Origin: Lepidostoma basale
Lineage: Eukaryota; Arthropoda; Insecta; Trichoptera; Lepidostomatidae
NCBI GenBank assembly: GCA_022606425.2
Contig: JAHDVF020000577.1
Span: 806,001-870,000, forward strand
DNA: 64,000 nucleotides
Direction of reading: 5' to 3'
Shown here: one piece after another, positions 20,525 to 30,369 of the stretch
Position numbering within the stretch: position 1 is the first letter of the stretch
Layout: each line of letters opens with the position of its first letter
Made by a program: the position numbers and the translations under genes
The notes under the pieces: model-generated
What the model was told of the DNA's origin: nothing
Database searches by the model: none
What the model saw: the letters and a program-made list of their open reading frames with translations, nothing else

Positions 20525-21115
20525 TGCCTTATTCTTCTTTTATTCTTCTTCTTTTAATAGATCTGACGATCTGTGACACAAAAATCGTGTCTCGTCGGAT
20601 GATGAGGTCCAGCTGTCCCTCCATCTCTTAGGTAGTCTTACAGAGGGAATTTCATAAGATGCTGCATATGCGAGTCTGTCACTATTCATTCGGGCTACAT
20701 GGTCCCTCCAGTATCTTCTTCTGGATCTACTCCACTGAACAATATCCTCTATTTCGTAAGTTTTTCTTATGTCTGCGTTATGGACACGATCTCGGAAAGT
20801 TTTTCCAGTAATTGATCTTAGGACCTTCAACTCCGATGTTCTTAGTAGACCCTTGGTTCGCACAGTGTCGGCTCGCGACTCTACAACGTACGTCATGATA
20901 GGTCGCACGCATGTCTTATACATTTTGATCATGTTGTCGATACGCATGTGCTTGTTCTTCCAGACCAGATTCTTCAGACACCCTGACACGGCAGAGGCTT
21001 TACTGACTTGTTCTCCTACTTCGGTACAAAGGTAATTATGGCTGCAGATCTCTACTCCCAAATATCTAAAACTCATTACTTGCTCCACATTTACATCATC
21101 AACAGTCAGCTAACG
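20525..21115 (-). mobile_element. LINE-E C-terminal half with GAA tail
   Basis: Frame 20540-21088: FRYLGVEICSH, KMYKTCVRPIMTYVVESRAD, SELKVLRSITGKTFRDRVHN, IVQWSRSRRRYWRDHVARMN. The final block switches frame (DETRFLCHRSSDLLKEEE), running into (GAA)n at 20532-20550. Longest LINE-E copy in the window; the polymerase palm is absent. Confidence 0.9.
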
Positions 21116-21341
21116 TCTTGTAGGTTGTCTAGATATAGTGAGACATGTCACATTCATAAAATATAATAAAATTTATTATAGATAACATTTTTTCAATATA
21201 AATCACTGAAATATAGTGGATATTTTATAATAGGAGTAGGTATGGAGGATAGAATACCCAATTACCCTATCTTTACATGCTTTTTAGATTTTAACCACTT
21301 TATCAAACGCCAAATATATTAATGTCTTTTTTAATGACATA
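21116..21341. other. AT-rich flank
   Basis: Contains gacatgtcacattcat, possibly an F repeat edge. Otherwise nothing. Confidence 0.35.
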
Positions 21342-22561
21342 TTAGGTCCTTACATATGAAATTGGCATTTTGTATGGGAGGAACATAAAGTAGATTTTTT
21401 TTTTAATATAATATATTTATTTAATCAAAGTATGTATCATTGCTATCTATGCACTTTTGCCATCTCATAGGTAGTTCATCGATCCCTTTACTAAAACCAT
21501 TCGGACGGGAATCAATAAAATCTTTGAAGTCGGTTTGGACTGCCCCATCGGAGTTGAATTTTTTCCCTTGTTGAGTACGGTAGATGTCTTAGACATTCCA
21601 ATTGAAGCTCTTCTAATTTGGTAGCCGTCTGTTGTGCAGTGTGTAGTCTAGCGTTATCATGAAGCAGCAGTGGCCTAGAGCGATTAACCAGCCTCGGTTG
21701 TTTAGCAGCTAGCTTTTCCATCATGGTTTGCAGTTGCTGACAATAGACATCTGCCGTAATCGTCTGGCCAGATTTAAGAAAGCTGTAGTGAACGACACCA
21801 GCACTAGTCCACCAAACGCTCACAAGTAACTTTTTTGGAGTCAATTTTCGCTTGGGGCATGGTTTGGCTGGTTCGGCAGGGTTCAGTCATTGCGATGAAC
21901 GCTTCCGATTATCATACAGGATCCACTAATGATTCGATTCAAAATCATTATTGTGCCGGTTGAGTAATGCAACGCAGCAGTCAACGCGCGTTTGTTGATT
22001 TGCTTCACTCAATTCGTGAGGTACCCACCTTTCAAGCTTTTTCACCTTCACCTTCCCAATTTGCTTCAAGTGGATTAAAACAGTTTTATCACTAACACCG
22101 CAGCCTGCAGCTAACTCGGACGTGGTTTGCGATGGATCCGCTTCCACAATAGCCTTCAATTCTTCATTATCAACTTTGGTCTCCGGCCGTCCATGGGGCT
22201 TGTTCTGCAGGTCAAAATTTCCAGAACGAAAACGTTGGAACCAAAAACGCACTGTGTTTTCTTTTGCGGCACCGTCGCCATACACATCATTAATCCTTCG
22301 AGCCGTTTCTGCAGCACTGGTGCCACGGTGGAACTCGTACTCGTAAATAACGCGATATTTCAAGTTTTCCATTTTGTAAACTGAGTGACGCAAAGAAAAA
22401 AAACAATTGAGGAAAAAACAAATGAATTGTAATTTTCGAAACACAAATACTTGAGTAAATAGCTGTATAAATTTGAATTTGGAATTTCTAACCAAAGAGA
22501 AGATATTTGAGATCAAAGTTGCCAGTACGGCAAAACGCCAATTTCATATGTGAGGACCTAA
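21342..22561 (-). mobile_element. mori-type mariner, dead copy
   Basis: Inverted terminal repeats begin TTAGGTCCTTACATATGAAA (left) and TTAGGTCCTCACATATGAAA (right, reversed), flanked by TA at 21340-21341 and 22562-22563. Length 1,220 bp. Terminal repeats and transposase resemble the silkworm Bmmar1/mori group from recall. Confidence 0.93.
21421..22372 (-). pseudogene. mori-type mariner transposase, catalytic segments deleted
   Basis: Start at MENLKYRVIYEYEF; the N-terminal DNA-binding part is intact (AAETARRINDVYGDG, TSELAAGCGVSDKTVLIHL). The frame stops near 21926. The following part is in other frames: WILYDNRKRSSQ after a deletion that removes the first catalytic Asp block, then LTPKKLLVSVWWTSAGVVHY and LLLHDNARLHTAQQ with the second Asp. 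After LRHLPYS a second deletion removes the third Asp block; the C-terminus (DFIDSRPNGFSKGI) follows. It cannot encode an active enzyme. Confidence 0.92.
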
Positions 22562-22563
22562 TA

Positions 22564-22857
22564 TAATGATATTATTAAGTTTTTCTACTTTACAATCGCC
22601 AATTTACAAATATTTGAAATTTTCGTCTTCCTCCACACTCATATAAGGAATTTCAATTACAATATTTTTAAACTTATACTTTTATTTTTGGTATATTCTT
22701 TGGTGCTTATTCCAATACCCCTGTTCTTTAAGGTGATATGTAATATTTTACCTCCAAAAACACTCAAGTATACAATTTCGACAAGCATCTAAAAGGGATA
22801 CCGCCCCTCAAAGATAGAAATCATATATCACACACTTAAAGCAGCGTCATACTCAGT
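22564..22857. other. No recognisable feature
   Basis: AT-rich unique sequence. Confidence 0.4.
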
Positions 22858-23130
22858 CTTACTAACTAACTTCTTCAAGGAGTAGGCAGAAAAGGTGGTC
22901 CGCCACGTCATACTTCTGTCGCCTTTCACAATAATCATAAATCTGGTCATGCACGCACATCAATTTATCCTCGTGGTCGTCATTTAAAAATTAGATTGAT
23001 CGGATCATACTATTATTCCTTGATTTACATCAATTTTATGATCCATTACATAGCTAACGTTAGTTATTTTCATTAATCCAAATCATCTAATGACCAATTC
23101 AATATTTTGTTCGTAACGTTTGCGTTCTAA
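22858..23130 (-). mobile_element. LINE-A 3' part, very old
   Basis: Tail remnant (actaactaac), terminus partly deleted, then recognisable blocks of the CMTR, GHV and FGHMER regions in order. Confidence 0.6.
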
Positions 23131-23144
23131 CTGCATTCATATAT

Positions 23145-23670
23145 TTTTCGTTTTTTTGAACAATGGTGTGAAACTCCAAATTAAATAATTAATACGAATG
23201 AAAACGTCTGTTTTCTAGAAGTTTTATTATAATTTATGGAAATGACATGTTTCGCATTTGAAATACATTGAGAATGTATGAGGTATGCAAGTCAAACGAT
23301 TTAATGATGAATGGCGGAAAGTCAAAGGAAAGTCAGAAGAGCAAATGAGAGTTTGTAATATAAGTGTGAACGAAGAGAACTTGGAACAAGTGAGGGAATT
23401 TGTGTATTTTGGTAGCATGTTCACATAGGATGGCCGAATGGAGAGTGACGTTGAAACTTCTTTCACTCACAATTTGGCACTCAAATCAAATAAAGAACGC
23501 ACACTCGTCTTTAATAATGGCAAATTTATGGGAATGATATGTTTATCCTTTAAAGGGCTTTTTCAAACATTTGATAATGCCTTTGAAAGACGAAACACGT
23601 CATTCCCATAAATAATTACAAAACTTCTAAAAAACAGACGTTTTTATTCGTATTAATCATGTATCATAAT
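23145..23670. repeat. Family F foldback split by a LINE-A fragment
   Basis: Left arm 23145-23255 (tgaacaatggtgtgaaactc, aaaacgtctgttttctagaa) and right arm 23500-23670 (TTGATAA-type box at about 23568-23600, then inverted arm). Between them lies a LINE-A piece. Confidence 0.75.
23268..23470 (+). mobile_element. LINE-A internal fragment
   Basis: Corresponds to the MYEVCK-NDLMMN to EFVYFGSMFT coding region, frameshifted. Lies between the two F arms; it carries no 3' end. Confidence 0.7.
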
Positions 23671-24040
23671 ATGACACTCTATCATATAAAAAACGCACAT
23701 TGGTCTTGTACATACAAAGCATTTCTTACATACAAAGCTTTGTATAATACAAAGCATTTCCCCAGCATTTATTCTTTCATCTTTTGTTTCCCGTTTAACT
23801 GCTTTAGTGCGGCTGGCTATATTTGCAGTAGAAAAAAGAATGGTTTTGAACTGCAGCAGACTACGTTTGCAGCTCATAATTGAATGTATTTTATATTTTT
23901 TTAACGTTAGTTTGTTACTTCTAAATTGACCGTAATATTATGATGAAAAGGGACTATCTGTTTGAGCTGTAAGTATAACCAACCAGTTCGAGACCATTTT
24001 TTTTACTGCAAATGAAGACAGCTGGGGTTAATGCCTCTTC
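23671..24040. other. Unassigned AT-rich sequence
   Basis: A short tandem repeat (tacaaagc, three copies) at 23708-23755. Small overlapping frames on both strands are not supported. Confidence 0.35.
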
Positions 24041-24130
24041 GACAAAAGGGCCATAGATTGTTTTATCTCCCACGATGCAGAACCAACCTGCCAATGGTTA
24101 TGCCGGTAGGTAGAGCTATATCTTTGCTTA
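24040..24130 (+). repeat. Family X repeat fragment
   Basis: tagattgttttatctcccac and gcagaaccaacctgcc match the X copies at 17255 and 41835. Confidence 0.55.
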
Positions 24131-25044
24131 ATCGTATCACCTCGGAGTTTGACGTATTTTGTGATAGTTTGGCTCATTGAGGGAAGTACTATCTTTATTA
24201 TAATTGCAAGGTATATTCAATTCATTAATTTGCTATGCATCTTACGTTTCTCGCTCTTTTTATTATTTTATTGTGTATTACTCATAATTGTTTATCTCTA
24301 ACTTGTAACTTTAGTGTGTTGGAAAAAAATTCTGTAATGCTTTGGAAATCTATATTTAAAATAAATAAATGAAATAAATAAAATGAAACATCAATGCATA
24401 AGGTTTGGTACAATCATATCATTGTGCAATACCTGATGATACCATCGTCTCTTTTTTGCCAACGACGTCAAAGTAGATTTATCTGGAAACAGCATCATTA
24501 GTTAGTTAGTATTAATTGGGTACGTGAATAATCAATACATTTTAACACGATAAACGTAAAATAGGTATCGATATGCGAACAACGCTTAAAACAAATTGAA
24601 AAACCCCGCCGCCTCGCCCCGATATTAACTCCGAAATGTCACGCCGAACATACACAAGACACACTTATTAACTCGGGTATCAAATTCAATTTGTCTCCAC
24701 CCTTTGCCCGGGTATTTGAACCCATTTCACAGAACTTTCGAAATGAACGAACATTTTCACACATCAAAAAACAAAATGCTCGCCTTCGATACAATTCACC
24801 AATACATAACACAATACACAGACTCAATGTCCTCCTATAAGTATACAATGTAAATAGGTTGACAACATAGGCAGCACGTGATATTTATAACGGTGGTGAC
24901 TGCCACACTATCTGCAGCTATCCTAGTATACGTCTAAAACTTCCTCAACATTAATACAGCAATCATATAAACACATCACATATTTTTTAATTTTGTGAAT
25001 AAAGAATCTTCTATATGTTTTAAACTTTGTGGTGACATATTCAA
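24131..25044. other. Single-copy region
   Basis: 24600-24740 is GC-richer. A 69-residue minus frame (24639-24848) has no recognisable domain. Confidence 0.3.
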
Positions 25045-25100
25045 TAAGTATAAATAAGCACAAATAACTTAGTTAACACCACTTTATTATGAGTATATTT

Positions 25101-25147
25101 ATTTGTCTACATGTTTCGAAAGCAATGCTGTCATCTTCAGGAACAAG
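25101..25147 (-). ncRNA. Candidate hammerhead ribozyme, left arm
   Basis: Minus strand: CTGAAGA, extra T, GACAGC/GCTTTC stem with one C-T mismatch and ATT loop, GAA, ACATGT, A. The core is complete; stem II is weakened. Confidence 0.45.
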
Positions 25148-25227
25148 GGTATATTGTTAGTAAGTATATTGTAAGTGTGTTGTAAGTAAGTATATTGTAT
25201 TGTTAGTAAGTATATTGTAAGTATACT

Positions 25228-25273
25228 GTTGTTCCTGAAGATGAAAGCATTGCTTTCGAAACATGTAGACAAA
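25228..25273 (+). ncRNA. Candidate hammerhead ribozyme, right arm
   Basis: CTGAAGA (25235-25241), extra T, perfect 6-bp stem GAAAGC/GCTTTC with ATT loop, GAA (25258-25260), stem III ACATGT, cleavage nucleotide A (25267). Stem I can form between TTGTTC upstream and GACAA downstream with one bulged T. All core residues are conserved. Confidence 0.58.
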
Positions 25274-25419
25274 AAAATATACTCATAATAAAGTGGTGTT
25301 AACTAAGTTATTTGTGCTTATTTATACATATTTCTTCTAAATGATTGATTTGGTACAAATATCTCAGTTCATCTTTATTAACAGGTTACCAGAATAAAAC
25401 GATTTTTATTTAGTTTAGT

Positions 25420-25485
25420 TTAACTTCTTCTTCTTCTTCTAGTTACAACCGGTTATGGCAGCTCGTTGCCTTAGTCATTTTTATA
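25420..25485 (-). mobile_element. LINE tail remnant
   Basis: A (CTT)n run followed by a short GC-richer piece (aaccggttatggcagctcg), typical of the last codons and GAA tail of a LINE. Family not identified. Confidence 0.45.
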
Positions 25486-25604
25486 TACAATACGTAATAC
25501 ATATCTGTTTTCTTAATTTGTTATATTGTTTACAAAGGGCTTCTTTAAAAAAAAAATACATCTGAACAACGTTTCAATCACAATAAAATAATATTCTTCC
25601 TTCT
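25486..25604. other. AT-rich spacer
   Basis: Nothing recognised. Confidence 0.4.
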
Positions 25605-26040
25605 CTGGTTTCAATCCTGGGATTGGTTTGCAGCAATTTCCTCCATTATTCTCTTCCATTTTTCCCTGTCTTGTGCGGCTCTTTTGAAATCTGCATATGA
25701 TGAGCAGCGTACGTCCACCAGCAGGTCCTCCAGGTACTCTCGGCGTGGGCGTCCCCTAGAGTTTGTCCCCTCGATCATACTCTCCATTATGGCATGCAAG
25801 AGACCTTCTTGACGTATTACATGGCCGATCCATCTTGCACGCCTTTCGGACAAGGTCCTGAGCAGGTGCCTTCCTCCTTCGATTCCTTGAAGAACTTCCT
25901 CATTCGTAATGTGGTCTCTCCAGGAAATTCCAAAGAGTCTTCTATAAGACCACATCTCAAAAGCCTCTAGTCTCCGCTTATCCCTTTCGGATAGGCACCA
26001 TGTCTCGCAGCCGTACATCAAGACACTCCATACATAGGTC
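25605..26040 (-). mobile_element. LINE-C 3' end, open frame
   Basis: Uninterrupted minus frame 25611-26021: MMYGCETWCLSERDKRRLEA, RRLFGISWRDHITNEEVLQG, RRARWIGHVIRQEG, RGRPRREYLEDLLVDVRCSS, EEIAANQSQD and stop. Better preserved than 9366-9905. Truncated upstream at about 26040, where a different LINE fragment in opposite orientation begins. Confidence 0.9.
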
Positions 26041-26335
26041 TGCTCTCTGTCACCTGCTATTTTTAACGTTTACATACAGAATGCGATTGACGACTTGAGA
26101 GAGAGAATGAGTCACAGAGAAGGTGTAAGGATACACGGGCAAAAGATAGACATGATAAGGTTTGCTGACGATATTGCTATGGTTGCTGAAAGTGAGGAGG
26201 AACTGCAGGAGGCCTTAGATACTTTGCAAGACATTCTTCAAGATAGCTACAACATGAAGATAAATAAGGACAAAACAAAGCTGCTGACTGTAGGCCGAAC
26301 GCAACATCAGATGAGAGTAGTGATGTCAGGAGTTC
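26041..26335 (+). mobile_element. LINE reverse transcriptase palm fragment
   Basis: Frame 26095-26424 begins with RERMSHREGVRIHGQKIDM and IRFADDIAMVAESEEELQEA, reverse transcriptase motif C (F-ADD) and its usual followers, then MKINKDKTKLLTVGRTQHQ. From 26336 the sequence is LINE-A, so the frame's C-terminus is a chance fusion. The family could be LINE-C or LINE-E upstream sequence. Confidence 0.82.
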
Positions 26336-26531
26336 AAAAAAAAAATAAATCAAATATTGAATGTCGGCCATGTGAGGAGTCAGAGAAATCGACGCGCATG
26401 CATGACACGATGTATGAATGTTGAGGAAGCGAGAGAAATATGTCAGGAAAGAAAAGTGTTGCAGTCCATTCTTTCTGCCTACCCCTTCGAGGAGACGGCG
26501 TGATGGTTAGTTATTTAGTTAGTTAGTTTTA
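26336..26531 (+). mobile_element. LINE-A 3' end
   Basis: From NQILNVGHV through CMTRCMNVEEAREICQE and the terminus to a (GTTA)n tail. Truncated at an A-rich 5' junction next to the reverse transcriptase fragment. Confidence 0.88.
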
Positions 26532-26689
26532 CAAGGGGAAGGCAAGACATTGGAAATTGACTTTAGGATGGGATTTTGCAGGATTGTATTACCCCTCAAG
26601 AGTCCTCCATAGTCAAAGTAAGAAAGCGCAAAATCCAGTCAATTTCAAGAAAAATTATTTTTAACTTTTTACCGTTGTTTATATATAAT

Positions 26690-26845
26690 AAATTTTGGCA
26701 CTAGTATCGCATGACGCGGGATTGGAACCAGAGACCAGACGCCCAGCGAAATTGAGAAGTCAAGTTATCAAGAAAAGGCAAGTTATCTGCTCAGCCATGC
26801 CTGCAGATAACTGGTTCCAATCCCGCGTCATGGGTTTTTTAGCAG
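26690..26845. repeat. Inverted repeat inside the TIR element
   Basis: catgacgcgggattggaacc (26709-26728) recurs inverted at 26813-26832 (ggttccaatcccgcgtcatg), a perfect 20-bp match around an 84-nt centre that contains a second small palindrome (gataacttgcc/ggcaagttatc type). Confidence 0.8.
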
Positions 26846-26869
26846 CGTTTAAAAGAAATCATGTCTCGT

Positions 26870-26945
26870 TCCTCATCATCCGACGAGACAAGATTTCTGT
26901 GTCACAGATCGTCAGATCTATTAAAAGAAGAAGAAGAAGAATAAG
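26870..26945 (+). mobile_element. LINE-E last codons and GAA tail
   Basis: Encodes a run matching DETRFLCHRSSDLLKEEE of 20525-21115 (here with substitutions: cgacgagacaagatttctgt), then (GAA)n. Confidence 0.75.
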
Positions 26946-27054
26946 TTTAAAAGTTTAAAGACTTTAAAGAACATACATTTTTCTAAATTACAATTTTATA
27001 TTTTTATGTTATCATTACGTATTATTTTTGTTTAATATTATTTATTAGTTCTTT

Positions 27055-27315
27055 CTTACTGATAAAAAATAATTATTAGTACTTATAAAAATAAGCCCAG
27101 GTTAATTTTTTATTTAATTTTTGTATCGAATTTTAAATGCGTTTTTTTATAGTAGTCTTTCTTTGGTTTTTATTATATATTTACACCTGAAGATGGAGGC
27201 ATCCTCCAAAACATGTCGTGTTTTTTTTTTAATATTTTGTAGAAACTAAACAAAGTTTTTTTCAATTTCCTAAGTATATTACTATGGAATTCCACAGTGT
27301 TAATGCCTTAGCTTT
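27055..27315 (+). repeat. Family Z repeat, hammerhead core with G12 change
   Basis: At 27183-27221: ACAC, CTGAAGA, extra T, GGAGG/CCTCC with CAT loop, AAA where GAA is expected, ACATGT, C, GTGT. It ends in tatggaattccacagtgtta. Apart from the G-to-A change the fold equals the complete copy at 45451-45490. Confidence 0.8.
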
Positions 27316-27425
27316 CAATAACTTTCTTACATTGATTAGACGACTCTTAGGGGGTACTACAATCCTACAAAATCCCATCCCGTAGTCAATTTCATATATC
27401 GTGCCTTACCCTTGTTAGTGCCCAT

Positions 27426-27544
27426 TTTGCTTCAACCATTCAATTGTTTCGAATAACTATGTAAACATTATTTAATACAATAAATTAGTTTTACACACCA
27501 GCAGTTTCATCTACCAACATTAGATATTTAATATATTTTGTAAT
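27426..27544. other. AT-rich spacer
   Basis: Nothing recognised. Confidence 0.4.
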
Positions 27545-28180
27545 AATTCAAGCTTCCGCTTCCAGCTTCTGCTACCTCGGTAGTATGATAGCGAGCTCGG
27601 GAGGTACGGAGGAAGATGTAGCCAGCAGACTTAACAAGGCAAGGGGAGCATTCGCTATGCTTCGCCCTGTATGGCGCTCCGGTATCATTTCGAGAAAGCT
27701 CAAGCTCCAAATATTCAGCAGTAGGGTTAAAAGCGTACTGCTGTACGGATGAGAGACTTGGAAGTCTACCGCGGACGTTATTGATAAACTCCAGGTGTTT
27801 ATAAATAGGTGCCTTCGCTCAATATTCAAAATCTATTGGCCCCAAACAGTGTCAAATGCCGCTCTCTGGACTATGGCAGGCGAAAAGTCAATTAGAGAAC
27901 AGGTCTCTAGACGCAAATGGCAGTGGATCGTCACACTCTGAGACGGAACCCAGCCTGCATCGCTCAGGGTGCACTAGACTGGTCCCCTGTGGGGGGAAAG
28001 AGAAATCGAGGCAAACCTGGAGCCACCTGGAGAAGAACCCTGCTGGACGAGGTTAAGGCGGCAGGCCTCACTTGGGATGATGTTAGGCATCAGGCATGCG
28101 ATAGAGTCGGGTGAAGAAGATTCCTAGAGGCCCTATGCACCACGGAGGTGTGACAGGACAAAAAAAGAAGAAGAATAATA
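27545..28180 (+). mobile_element. LINE-L (RTE-like) C-terminal remnant
   Basis: Reading: FCYLGSMIASSGGTEEDVAS, RLNKARGAFAMLRPVWRSG, a stop in the YG-ETW block, INRCLRSIFKIYWPQTVSN, then a frameshift to HTLRRNPACIAQGALDWSPV and RGKPGATWRRTLLDEVKAAG, AC-DRVG, LEALCTTEV. This block order is widespread in animal LINEs. It ends in a short (AAG)n/(AAT)n tail. The antisense frames at 27528-27829 are not genes. Confidence 0.88.
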
Positions 28181-28699
28181 ATTCAATTATGAACTTAAAC
28201 TTTCTAAAATATTTAAATCCATCAACTCTGAGCTTAGTGTTTTTATTTGATTCATTATGTTTTCTTTCGAAACACATCTTCATTAAAGTCTCACTCAGCG
28301 ACCCTGGGAGGCATGGTGCCAGCCCACCGTCACGTCTTAAGAAGCACTGACACGAAAAACGTATTATTTTAAATCCTTTTCAAAGATTCCTCTCCATCGA
28401 GCTTACCAAATTAATTTTATGCTCACTCACAAGCACATCTCTGAACGGTTCCAAATGTAGAATTCCTGGATGGGGCGATTAGGGATGTTATATTTAATAT
28501 ATTTCTAGTCGGGTAGAGATGATTTATAAATCTCTTATTTATTTTACATTGAATTATATGCTATGTTACTTTGCCATGGAATTTTGCTACTTAAAGTGGG
28601 AAATTCAATTAAAATATTAAATAGTCTATTGTTTTGGCCGAAACACTATGATACTTTAACATTTTATAACTGTTAATGAAAAAACTTTGTTTTTATATC
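28181..28699. other. Unassigned
   Basis: 28275-28340 is a GC-richer piece (gaccctgggaggcatgg, ccagcccaccgtcacg). No copy elsewhere in the window. Confidence 0.35.
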
Positions 28700-28765
28700 A
28701 CAATTGTATTTATTTTATGACAGCTGTTTCATCAACTAATGTTGACATCATCAGGTGTTACAATA
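28700..28765 (-). ncRNA. Candidate hammerhead-like motif, long stem III
   Basis: Minus strand: CTGATGA, extra T, 6-bp stem GTCAAC/GTTGAT (one G-T pair) with ATTA loop, GAA, the 8-nt palindrome ACAGCTGT, cleavage C. Core complete, but nucleotides next to the core do not form stem I; only a distal ATTGTA/TACAAT pairing is possible. Confidence 0.4.
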
Positions 28766-28974
28766 ATATATCAAATGTCAAATTTTCGTGATTTTTCGAA
28801 TCTTTGTGTATTTGTTCTTATGTCAATTTAAATAAATTCTTTGTTATAATTTTGAAGTTCTTGCTGAAATTGAGTTAGGTACCTAAATATTTTAATTAAA
28901 AGAACGGTTAGTTACTGTTTATAGGAGAAAATATTAAAGGTGGAAAATATAATAATGTAAGATTACACGTATCA

Positions 28975-29225
28975 AAAAATTTATTTAATCTTTTTTTGTA
29001 TATATCAAATCGTTTGAACCCAATTACTGTGTACAATTTGTTTAACTATCAAATTGATTATCATAACATGTGATAGGTACATAGCTAATCTCTCGGTATT
29101 TAATTGTCAGGTGAATTCAAAACTTGACCAAATACCTGTGACAATCACGCTGCCATCGCCGATAATCGAACCCGGAACCTTCGGTACGGCAGTCAGAGAT
29201 CTTGCCACTCTGCCACGAAGGACGT
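28975..29225 (-). mobile_element. SINE S, copy with tRNA-like head
   Basis: Reverse complement: box A TGGCAGAGTGGCAAGA, box B GGGTTCGATTA, body (atttggtcaagttttgaatt, acctatcacatgtt) and 3' end acagtaattgggttcaaacg. This copy is the unoccupied counterpart of the SINE split at 49251/51211. Confidence 0.85.
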
Positions 29226-29794
29226 CAATCTCTTTGTATATATTTACGTGTTTTTGAATTACCGCAAGAAAAAAACCGTGCTAATTATCCCAACGTGACT
29301 AAACACATTTTGATCCAAAATCCAAACTCAATATCCGGGACCCGAAGCACATCCCGCAACACTTACATATTACGCTGGAATTCTAACAAGACGGGACAAT
29401 GGGGCACGACACAATAACGGGAGACACGGGGTTTTAATATTACCCCATGATAAATCATGACCTCACCACCCCCAGGCAATATACAGCCTCCTAGCCCCGG
29501 CCCGACCTACTCCGACGGGGGATACTCCAGCCCGCGTCTTCCGATCACACGAGGGCGGGCTAGTAGCTTACAAATTTCGACCTCTTTTCCGCTTATTTTC
29601 TTTGTAATTTCTGGCAGCACATTGTTTATCTTCTTGCGCTGATACCTATCACATTATGTACACACGTGTATTACAAAATATTCTTTACATTTTGTACGCA
29701 CGTTCGTAGAGACATTACATTATATAATTGTATGCCTGATATGCTTCTGCTATTACTACTATTATTGGTGTTATAATTATCTATATCATCCATT
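29226..29794. other. Single-copy GC-rich patch
   Basis: 29300-29570 is strongly GC-richer (cctagccccggcccgacc) and unique in the window. No gene recognised. Confidence 0.3.
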
Positions 29795-29865
29795 CATCGG
29801 CTGTGAGTCCTATCTAAGAAAGACTGTCTTTCGCGGATGTAGGTCCTCACCAGTAGCGTGCCTAG
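29795..29865 (+). repeat. Family W repeat, copy 2
   Basis: catcggctgtgagtcctatc, gaaagactgtctttcgcgga, tgtaggtcctc match 20093-20160. Confidence 0.6.
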
Positions 29866-29994
29866 GGTTAACCAGTGAGGCAAGCCCATCTGATTTTTTA
29901 AGGATGTTATGTAATATAAATAGACAGTCAAACGAAAATATACTCCAAGGGTGTATGCTTTCTTCGCTGTAGTTAGTCTACAAAACTCACAAAG

Positions 29995-30345
29995 GGTATA
30001 TTATGACTGGACAGAATTTACCGGACAGACCTACCGACGAATTGCTCAAGTTTCATGGAGGGACCACATTACAAATGAAGAGGTTCTCAACGGAGTTGAA
30101 GAGAGTAGGCACATGTTGAACTCCATAGCGGAGAGGCGCGCAAGATGGATTGGTCATGATGGGTTGGATGGAATGGTCGAGGGATCGATTGGCAGAGGAC
30201 GACCTCGCCAGGAGTACCTAGACCTGATTTGCCGAGATATGGGCTGCACCTCTTATGCGGAGTTGAAAAGAGTTGCCGAGGACCGAACATAGTGGAAGAG
30301 GAGACCAATCATTAAAATTAAGACCGGAGAAGAAGAAGAAGAATT
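29995..30345 (+). mobile_element. LINE-C relative, 3' end with GAA tail
   Basis: Frame 29951-30292: VSWRDHITNEEVLNGVEESR, IAERRARWIGHDGLDGMVEG, GRGRPRQEYLDLICRDMGCT, ELKRVAEDRT and stop, then (GAA)n at 30328-30343. A deletion removes part of the GHVIR block. Confidence 0.85.
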
Positions 30346-30369
30346 TATGAATACATCTCAGTCATAACA

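Larger units (their letters stand above)
25045..25330. repeat. Foldback with two opposed hammerhead-like motifs
   Basis: Arms 25045-25147 and 25222-25330 are near-perfect inverted repeats (ataagcacaaataacttag, caccactttattatgag). The centre consists of tandem copies of tattgttagtaagta-type sequence. Each arm carries a hammerhead-like motif pointing outwards. Confidence 0.9.
26532..27425. mobile_element. TIR element with about 75-bp inverted ends
   Basis: 26541-26610 (acaagggg, aaattgactttaggatggga, ttttgcaggattgt) is inverted at 27346-27422 (acaatcctacaaaatcccat, tcaatttcatat, cccttgt). No transposase inside; the interior holds a LINE-E tail and a Z repeat, so this is a non-autonomous element that has been invaded. 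Confidence 0.75.

Noticed and set aside
24330..24400. (AAAT)n-rich stretch as a LINE tail
   Set aside because: No LINE terminus precedes it. Simple AT-rich low-complexity DNA is enough to explain it.
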